The notes under the pieces were generated by a model. The model was not told the DNA's origin. It was given only the letters and a program-made list of their open reading frames with translations, and made no database searches. From Favolaschia claudopus (lineage: Eukaryota; Basidiomycota; Agaricomycetes; Agaricales; Mycenaceae): a DNA stretch of 64,000 nucleotides. Location of the stretch: contig JAWWNJ010000009.1 in the NCBI GenBank assembly GCA_037176885.1, forward strand, positions 1,674,001-1,738,000, given 5' to 3'. Below are positions 56,743-64,000 of this stretch, one piece after another. Each line of letters begins with the position of its first letter. Position 1 is the stretch's first letter. Both the position numbers and the translations under genes were made by a program.

Positions 56743-58411
56743 ATGCTTCTTGGTCGTGGGCGCCTTCTCATCCATTCAAGAGCTTGTCTGCGTCTGCGAG
56801 GTTACTCTACTCAAGGCCCCAACCATGCCATCCTCGACATGCTGAGAAGCCGTAGGTCACTATGCCATGAATAGCACTCGTGCGTCCGAACGCGACTCTA
56901 AACGCGATTGATCCAGACAAGGAGGAAGAGTCGAAGCTTGCGGATAAGAATGTGTACAAAATCAAGGCGTTTACCGATGCCATCCGCGTCATTGGCCAGC
57001 TTGACCATCCAGTGTCAGCGAGTGAAGCTAAGACGGTTGGTTTACGTCCTTTGCTAAGGGCTCCGCTGAACTACGCTGATACTGTGCTTAGCTGAGAGGC
57101 GTTGGTCCGGGAATATACCGACGGATACAGGAATATCTGGCAATGTCGTCAGGTCTGTTTGCTATGTTGGTTGCTTATATGGACCATGTCTGAGAATATA
57201 TCTTTCACAGGCGAGGAAGTTGACTCTGAAGCCCTGGAACGATCAAAGTTAGAACGTGCTGCGCAAACGGAGCTGGAGGAGGTATCTGGCATTGGGTGTG
57301 TGCACTTTTTCTGTATTCGTCGTTGACTGAACTTCCCCAGACCCGTCAAAGCGCGCCAACTAGTAGCTGCCGGCTGCAGGTCCATCGAACAGCTACGGAC
57401 GACTCCAGAGTTCATGTCCATGTTGACGAATATTCAACGCATAGGCGTAACTTATTCTCATCATATCGAAGCTCGTGTTTCTCGTGAAGAAGCTGAAAAT
57501 GTTGCGGTTAGTTTCATTCTTATCTCGCCTGCGTAGCGCTTGAGCAAAATGCTTTTCCAGCAAGCCATACGCAACCTGTTATCCGTCAAGTACGAAGTTA
57601 TCCTCGGCGGAAGCTAGTACGCTCGTTTGCCCGTTTTATCTGTCACTCAATCCGACTGTTTCCTAGTCGACGCGGTGCCCCCCACTCTTCAGATATCGAC
57701 CTAATTATTTTACACCCCGATCACGTATACGTTCCTTTTCCGACGGTCTACCCAGATCATATCGAAATCCCCCCAGACGCTCAAAAACGGAAGATCAAAG
57801 CCAAGAATGGAAACGGAAACGGAAATGGGAACGGAAAGCGCCCTCCGTCGCTTTTCAAAGACGACGTGTTGCCCGTACTCGAGTCCCGTGGCATCACCGC
57901 GGCGACCCTTGCCAGTGGAGACCTCAAATGGCAAGGCATCGTTCTCCTCCCTGATTCCGAGTTGGCTGTCAAAGGCGACCAACTCGCCGAGCGCAAGCGG
58001 CGCGTGACGGCCATTACCAACGGAGAGGGCGCCTATCGACGGGCAGACCTCAAGTAACTTTGTCTTTATGTTGTCTCCGAAAAATGTCTGATTTTTTCGT
58101 CTCACAGCCTCGTCGCTCAAAAGTCCCGTGGTGCCGCTCTACTCTCCCTAACAGGCGACATCGACTTCAACCGCGACCTCCGTCTGCGCGCAGCCAAAGT
58201 CGGGATGCATTTGAATGAGTTTGGACTGTGGCGGTGGAACGAGAACGATGTGGTGCCGCATGAGGGATTTTGGGAACTCGTGCGGGGGGAGACGGAGGAG
58301 GAGGTGCTGCGGGAGCTGGGCTTGGAGTATATCCCGCCGGAGAAACGCAATTTCTCTGCTTTGGGACGGACGGTTGTACAAAAACGTAAAAGCAAAAAAC
58401 GCTCATCTTAA
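56743..58411 (+). CDS. Family X DNA polymerase (β/λ-like)
   Basis: Gap-filling repair polymerase. The 8-kDa-type helical part reads NAIDPDKEEESKLADKNVYKIKAF, then the helix-hairpin-helix LRGVGPGIYRRIQEYLAM and the second HhH VSGIGPVKARQLVAAG. The nucleotidyl-transfer motif is GGSYRRGAPHSSDIDLIILHP (GS…R…DxD). The palm insert carries an Asn-Gly repeat (KNGNGNGNGNGKR). The C-terminal thumb has GDIDFNRDLRLRAAKVGMHLNEFGLWRW. There is no BRCT domain. The proposed first exon (MLLGRGRLLIHSRACLRLR) is Arg-rich without acidic residues, as in mitochondrial presequences; this start is tentative. It meets the convergent SnoaL-like gene 205 bp downstream. Confidence 0.85.
57805..57838 (+). repeat. Hexanucleotide-type simple repeat in the polymerase gene
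   Basis: Repeated GGAAACG/GGAAATG units encode the NGNGNGNGN stretch. The repeat keeps the reading frame. Confidence 0.8.
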
Positions 58412-58616
58412 ACACACTGACGGCAAGCCGCGTGAGTAGCTGTATTGGTGCTATACAGGATGTGGTGGTCAGAGGCTCAACGTGTCCTATGGTGCGTTTG
58501 TTTCCAGAGTCAAGAAGAAGAGAAAACCAAGTCAGGCACATCATATTCTGCATCATGATTTACATCCAACGCAGTACAAGCATAAACCCAATGAACAAAA
58601 GAAAGATCACGACATT

Positions 58617-59463
58617 TCATAGTTTTGGCTTGAATCCCAAAGGACATTGAACAACAGAATTCCCAGAAAGGGTGGTCTCAGATCCGTCCCCAAGCGGATT
58701 CATTTGGCGAAACATTTCCAAAGGGTCGAACCATGTCTCAACCTTTTGTAGCTGAAGTTTGTCATTCACGACCGCGACCGTCACTCCCTCAATGTCAAGC
58801 ACTTTCCCGTGTGCTTTTATCGTGACCCGGTCTCCGCGTCTACGAATCATCAGTAATTGATTCAGCTGCAGACAATCAATGAAACTCTCACTCGTTGTAC
58901 CCTTCGTAGTCATTCTTCATTTCGCCCCAATGCCTCCATCGGAACGCCACTTGGGGAGGTCCGCTATAGACCTCGAGCACCTCCCAAGCAAACGTCGGCA
59001 TCATGCTCTTGAAGGTGACATGACTCGACGCAAAATCCGAGTGCTCGCGGCTGTAGTATGCGTTTGGAGCGATGATGGCGTTGTAGGTGCCGACCTTGAG
59101 CATGTGTTCGCCTGAAGTTGCGGGTTCGCCGTTCACGGCGAAGGTGTACTTGTCGTGGTCGACCGTGCGCCAGTCCTTGTAGTCGAGCTTGTACGATGCC
59201 TCGATTTCCCAGTTCTTGACTAGGTTCTCGACGAGGGATATCAGGCTTCCTGGTTCGTGGGTCATCTTCTTGGCTAGTTATAGGATAGACGACGGTGAGA
59301 ACCATATCTTTGGGAGGTGGAAAAAGAGTCACTTCTTTCGTAGTCTGCGCGAGTCCGCGCATAGTCGGGCACCCGCTTGTGTCTCCACTTCCGCCCAGTC
59401 GTCCTTCAGGACAGCATTCGGGTCGAGAACATAATCTGGTAGAGCTGGGATCTTGTCGGACAT
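58617..59463 (-). pseudogene. SnoaL-like 'pathogen-related' protein with an apparent frameshift
   Basis: The start MSDKIPALPDYVLDPNAVLKDDWAE (59463) is in one frame. From the next codon the family sequence (WRHKRVPDYARTRADYER) continues in the following frame, so one extra base lies near 59390. Downstream, all splices fit: TKKMTHEPGSLISLVENLVKNWEIEASYK, KYTFAVNGEPATSGEHMLKVGTYNAII, MMPTFAWEVLEVYSGPPQVAFRWRHWG and, after a second intron, RGDRVTIKAHGKVLDIEG. It ends LGFKPKL. The NTF2/SnoaL-like fold has no known catalytic role here. Apart from the one-base shift the gene is intact, so a sequencing error or a very recent mutation are both possible. Confidence 0.75.
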
Positions 59464-60328
59464 AGTACGACCTCTCGTGAGGAAGGCAGAGCCATCCAGA
59501 GTTTTATACGGCAGGGTCATCGCACTTTGTGCGAAATGAAGTGTCAGGTACTTCCATGTCCTTACCTATATCTATATCTCTGCAGCCGACGAAAAACGCC
59601 GTCCATCGCAAGATGTCAACGCCGCAGGAATGCCATTCACAGTCGCTGAAGGATCGATACCGGGGTCAGATCGACAGTCCGTACGAGATGCGCGAGATAG
59701 AGAAGCAGTGGGGGGTCAAGAAAAATCAAGCGGAGGTACGAGCAAATAAATGGGTCAAGTATAGCAAACGGAGGTCCTGCCCGCCGCCGAGATGATTTTG
59801 TACGGGAAAATTAGAGAGTTGTAAAGCAAGAGCAGGCAGTGTCGAAAACATCACTCCCTGGAATAGCGCGAGTTTTGGTAGAGATATTCGGGCGATTAAA
59901 GTTGGCAGAACAACATGAAAGGTGCATTTTTTCCCCAAAGATAGTGCAAACGTGCTGGGGAAACTGTGAGGAATCTCGATTTAAAGAGTAATAAGGACTG
60001 TGTTGTAGTACAGCCAAAGCGGAGATCACAGTGTGATAAAAAATCGACAGGTAGATGCTGGTGTCGCCGATTTTGACATTCTGCAGGATGTCGGGACACG
60101 GTGGTATGAATGGAACGTTGAATGGGTTGCAATCGGTGACTGCTAAGTACGCTGACAGTGAGAGTTCAGGCAAGTAAAGTTCAAACTTGAATGTTGTGCT
60201 TGTTTGGCAACGGCCCCTGTGACTCTCGGCGCTGATCGTCAATGACGGCGACGGGAGTGCCATTTCGCACTCTCTCCCTCTCCCATTCCATTGAGGAGAA
60301 TCGATTGACCTGAATAATAGCCTACGAA
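59464..60328. promoter_or_regulatory. Divergent intergenic region
   Basis: 865 bp between the SnoaL-like gene and severin. The frames 59529-59795 (plus) and 59811-60263 (minus) show no recognisable domain. Confidence 0.4.
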
Positions 60329-61704
60329 ATGGCTCATCTCACTAAACCCACTGTTTATAACATTGAAGACTCCAATATCGCATTGCTGGGATCCGATGCA
60401 AGTCTTTCAATTGATATTGGTGTTGGATGGCCAACTTGAGCTCTTGCTAGCTCGAGAAGCATGTGAGGGAAGCTGCCGGGGACAAAGAACCCGCATGGGA
60501 CAATGCTGGCACCGAAACTGGTCTACAGATCTGGCGGATCGAGCAATTCAAAGTTGTTGAATGGCCGAAGGACAGGCAAGGCTCGTTCTACAACGGCGAC
60601 TCGTATATTGTTCTCAATGTAGGTCTTCACCTTGCATGCGTCATATCTTGAGCATGCAATCTATGTCCTTGTCTAGACATACAAGACAAGCCCGGATGCC
60701 GAGTCTTTTTCTTATGACCTTCATTTCTGGTTGGGCGAAGAGACAAGCCAGGACGAAGCAGGCACTGCGGCGTATAAGACCGTAGAATTGGATGACCGTA
60801 AGTTATATGCGTCTGGCCGACATTTGGGGCCGAATCTCGGTTTGTCCAACTCACATCTACTTCTCAGACCTTCACGGTGTTCCCATTCAGTACCGTGAGG
60901 TTCAAGGCTATGAATCTCCACGCTTCTTGTCATACTTTCCCCGCTTCACTGTTCTTCGTGGGGGAGTAGCTACCGGTTTCCACCATGTCACCGAGGTCCC
61001 TCCTTTGGACCTGCACAAATTGTATCTCATCAAGCTCTTCAAGCATGGCACCAAAGACAACCTCGTTGTGCGCGAGGTGCCTGCGGTTGCCGAGCGCATT
61101 GTAGAAGGCGATGTCTATGTCCTCGACAAGGGTGTGCATGTCTGGCAGTTTAACACCAAGACAAGTTCCCCGAAGGAAAAATTCAAGGGGGCAGAATTTT
61201 CACAGAGCGTCGTTGAGCCTCGTCAAGGTCACTGTGATGTACAGGTCTTCGGTATGATTTCTTTCATTATACTGTGTGCTTGGCACTGAGGGTATTGCAG
61301 ACGCAGGCGCGTCGGGTGCAGGTACATTCCTCGCCGAATTTGGCGATGGTGTAACAGTTTCCCCCGCCCGACCTTCATCAGCGAGCGACGCAGCGCCGAG
61401 ACTCTTCCGCCTCTCCGACGCCTCCGGTGGCGTCTCCTTCTCGCACGTAGACTCGGTGTCCCGGTCAGCGCTTGACTCTGCGGATGCGTTCCTCCTCGAT
61501 GATGCCAGCGATGCCGCATATCCTGCGATATACGTGTGGATCGGAAAGGACGCGTCTTTGACAGAGAAGCGTCTAGCTCCGCAGTATGCTCAGCGATATC
61601 TGTACGAGCAGCAGGCCGATGGACACCACCGTGCTGCGACCTCGATTGTCAAAATGCGGGAAGGACATGAGAGCGAGGCGTTTTTACAGGCTCTAGGAGC
61701 TTGA
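60329..61704 (+). CDS. Severin/gelsolin-family actin-binding protein
   Basis: Calcium-dependent actin filament severing and capping protein of the cytoplasm. Starts [21 protein letters not shown]. After a GC-AG intron (60398-60450), [36 protein letters not shown] and [15 protein letters not shown] form gelsolin repeat 1. [27 protein letters not shown] is the signature acidic helix. Repeat 2 has [23 protein letters not shown]…[14 protein letters not shown]. Repeat 3 has [25 protein letters not shown] and ends EAFLQALGA. The three-repeat length of about 390 residues fits severin rather than six-repeat gelsolin or villin. Confidence 0.9.
60398..60450 (+). other. GC-AG intron in severin
   Basis: The donor GCAAGT after GGA TCC GAT and the acceptor GCTAG before CTC GAG restore [21 protein letters not shown] is the classical non-GT donor. 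Confidence 0.8.
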
Positions 61705-62407
61705 TCGCCTCAACAGCTGCACGTATCAGTTGTGCAGTTCTACTGTAAAGAAATATTAAAGTAACCGCGCAATGAATTATTTCAGAGTTCAAGTGTACAC
61801 TATACTTGGCCAGGTATACCTCGGCTGTCACGCGTGACCCGCTCGCACCGAAACACCAACCACCACTTACTCCGCAGTACCTACATAAGTACTTGCTTGC
61901 GCGCATGCGAACACAACAACGGGCCGCTAGAGAGAGTTGGAGCTCTTGACGTGCCTCGCTTTCGAATATCTCAGTCACCGATGCCAAGTGTTTCAACTGT
62001 CAGTACTCCACCACTGCCAGGCTCTAGCTGGACTGGTTCAGTCTCGGGACTCTACTTCACTCGGTCTTCACCCATGATCCACTGCTCAAATGTCTTGTCT
62101 CGTCGTTCGGTGGCCGGGAGATCGCCGCGATCGACCCAAGAACAGGCTTGGGAACATCAGCCCATGTTCCTTCCTTCCTACACGGTATTGAACGTCGGGT
62201 AATTCACTCCCTGATCTGCCAATGGATGGTCGAGATGATCACCTTTTTTTCCTCCACTCGTCGAAGGTCGGACCGTTTTGTCAGCCCTTTGTGTAACCGG
62301 GCCAGGACCAGCGAGCTCCGTTTATGCATGATAAATTACTACACCATGGACCACACCATTTATTTCCTTGAACTGTCTTGTCGTTCTCACAACTCTCTGT
62401 CTGCCCT
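61705..62407. promoter_or_regulatory. Promoter region of monooxygenase 3
   Basis: 703 bp between two plus-strand genes. No convincing gene or single clear element. Confidence 0.4.
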
Positions 62408-64000
62408 ATGGATCTCAGTGACGCTGGTGTAGCTGTCAGCGACCCCGCTCTCAGGCAAAAGTAGGTTCATCTTGTTGTTCGAGTACGCCTGCTAATGAGT
62501 TATATGATCATCGTAGATACATTGAAGAGCGTAACAAGCGCGTGCGCCCCGACGGTATCAAGCAATTCCTCAGGCCCGCCGATACTGCTGAATTCAAATA
62601 TCTTGACGACGATCCCTGGGTCGACCATGACGCTTTCAATCGCGCGACCCCTGCCATCGCTGAAGGCGACGACGTCAAATTCCTCGTTGTCGGGGCGGGG
62701 TTCGGCGGCTTGTCGTTCGCAGTCCACCTCATTGAAGCTGGGTTCAGTGCTGCAGACATTCGCATCGTTGATGTCGCCGGCGGTTTTGGAGGCACCTGGT
62801 ACTGGAACCGCTACCCAGGCCTGATGTGTGATGTCGAGAGTTACATCTACATGCCGCTGCTCGAGCAAACTGGGTATATGCCGAAGCACAGATACGCTTA
62901 CGGTCCCGAACTTCGAGCGCATACCGAGCGGATCGCCGAGCAGTGGAAATTGAGCGACAAAACGCTGTTCCGGACGCAGTGCCGCAGTTCTCAGTGGGAC
63001 GCCGACGCGAAGAGGTGGAATGTGCAGCTTGCGGAAAATAGAGGTCCGAAGGAGCCGAAGAAAGAGATCAAGTTGAAGGCGCAATACATGTTCATCGCGT
63101 CTGGAACTCTGAATACTCCGCAAATCCCGCGTTTGCCTGGTTTCGATAAGTTCAAAGGCGAGCACTTTCATACGTCGCGCTGGAACTACGATATTACCGG
63201 TGGGACCGACGTTCAATGGTCTCTCGACAAGTTGAAAGACAAACGGGTTGGCATTCTCGGCACTGGCGCGACTGCTGTTCAGGTCGTCCCTGAGCTGGCC
63301 AAGTGGGCGAAGCACCTCTATGTCTTTCAGCGCACGCCGTCCAGTGTGGATGTCCGTGGCCAGCGTCCCACTGATCCTGATGAATGGAAGAAGATCACCT
63401 CCACCAAAGGCTGGCAGCGCGCTCGGAGCAACAACTTCAATTCGTGGCTTGTCAATGCACCCATTGGCGAAGACCTCGTTGACGACGGTTGGACTCATAG
63501 CCGCGCTTACTTCGGTCTCATTGGCGGTCCCGGTATCGTTTCGCCTGATAAGATTCAGGATCATGTCGCCATGTTGCATGCAAATGACCTCGAACGAGCG
63601 GAAAGAATCCGCGCGCGCACCAGCGAAGTTGTCAAGGATCCTGCAACTGCGGACAAACTGAAGCACTGGTACCCGACTTGGTGCAAGCGTCCGACGTTCC
63701 ACGACGACTACCTACCCAGCTTTAATCTTCCCAATGTGACCCTCGTCGACACTGATGGCAAGGGCGTAGATTCAATGACAGAAGACGCTGTTATTGTCGC
63801 TGGAACCCCATACCCTATCGACGTCCTGGTTCTCAGCACTGGATACTCGATAAGTACTGGAGGCAGCATTGGCAGTCCAGGGCAGCGTGCAGGCGTCAAG
63901 GTCATTGGACGAGACGGGCTGGACATGGATGAGTTGTGGGTCCGAGAAGGCGCGGAGACGCTCCACGGTGTCGCATCGCACGGGTTTCCGAACCTATTCT
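62408..64000 (+). CDS. Baeyer-Villiger-type flavin monooxygenase 3 (runs off the window)
   Basis: Third paralogue, opposite strand. First exon MDLSDAGVAVSDPALRQK (62408); the intron sits in the same codon as in copies 1 and 2. The next exon gives YIEERNKRVRPDGIKQFL, FLVVGAGFGGLSFAVHLIEAG, GGFGGTWYWNRYPGLMCD, the fingerprint FKGEHFHTSRW, GILGTGATAVQVVPELAKWA and YPIDVLVLSTGYS. It is open to the window end at HGVASHGFPNLF, about 85% of the expected length. Compared with copies 1 and 2, it has SNNFNSWLVNAPIGEDLV in the variable region, so it is not a recent identical copy. Confidence 0.92.

Noticed and set aside
59529..59795. 88-residue plus frame upstream of severin
   Set aside because: Polar and protein-like in part, but no family, no splice context, and it sits in a divergent promoter region.
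1..64000. tRNA genes, rRNA, CRISPR arrays, origins
   Set aside because: None could be recognised by eye. A tRNAscan or covariance search would be needed to exclude small RNA genes.

Overview
The window is nuclear DNA of a filamentous basidiomycete, most likely an agaricomycete. Almost every gene is broken by many 45-85 nt GT-AG introns. Genes are dense on both strands. The families present (FunK1 kinase-like, BTB proteins of the agaric type, A1 aspartic peptidases, DUF3605, HVA-TUDOR, GXWXG/DUF4334) are those typical of mushroom-forming fungi. About 29 genes can be supported, two of them cut by the window ends. I saw no rRNA gene, tRNA gene, CRISPR array or prokaryote-like operon.

Layout. 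0-8 kb: end of an aldo/keto reductase with a C-terminal membrane anchor (+), an uncharacterised coiled-coil protein (-), aspartic peptidase 1 (-), BTB protein 1 (-) and a TMEM53/DUF829 hydrolase-like protein (+). 8-18.6 kb: a GH5 glycosidase, an HVA-TUDOR protein, aspartic peptidase 2, a GXWXG/DUF4334 protein (-), a short F-box-like remnant (-) and a small micro-exon gene (+). 18.7-29.6 kb, all minus: two tandem arrestin-like genes, dynactin p62 and the ribonucleotide reductase large subunit. 30.6-41.2 kb, mostly plus: a polymerase-less DNA polymerase delta relative, a cysteine-rich secreted protein, BTB protein 2, an uncharacterised basic protein (-), a FunK1-like pseudokinase (-), a SAC3/GANP-like protein and a DUF3605 protein. 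41.4-46.9 kb: two head-to-head membrane-anchored aspartic peptidases. 47.3-64 kb: three Baeyer-Villiger-type flavin monooxygenases (two tandem on minus, one on plus running off the end), a hAT-type MITE, an FYR-domain protein, a family X DNA polymerase, a frameshifted SnoaL-like protein and a severin/gelsolin.

How the parts relate. The window is rich in local paralogues: four aspartic peptidases in two structural classes, two BTB proteins, two arrestins and three monooxygenases. It also has a 500-bp segmental duplication of gene ends. The standout locus is the divergent pair of RNR1 (dNTP synthesis) and a 448-residue protein keeping the three exonuclease motifs of DNA polymerase delta but no polymerase domain. 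They share a 946-bp intergenic region with an MCB-type ACGCGT site. The pol-delta-like gene needs eight introns, and all nine exons join in frame, so it looks like a retained gene and not a decayed one. Splicing is also unusual here: a 4-nt micro-exon in RNR1, three micro-exons of 11, 15 and 12 nt in a row in a small gene, and three GC-AG introns.

Limits. Exon boundaries come from reading splice signals, frame and family resemblance by eye. Family names rest on remembered motifs, not on a search. Starts of several genes are uncertain and are marked so.
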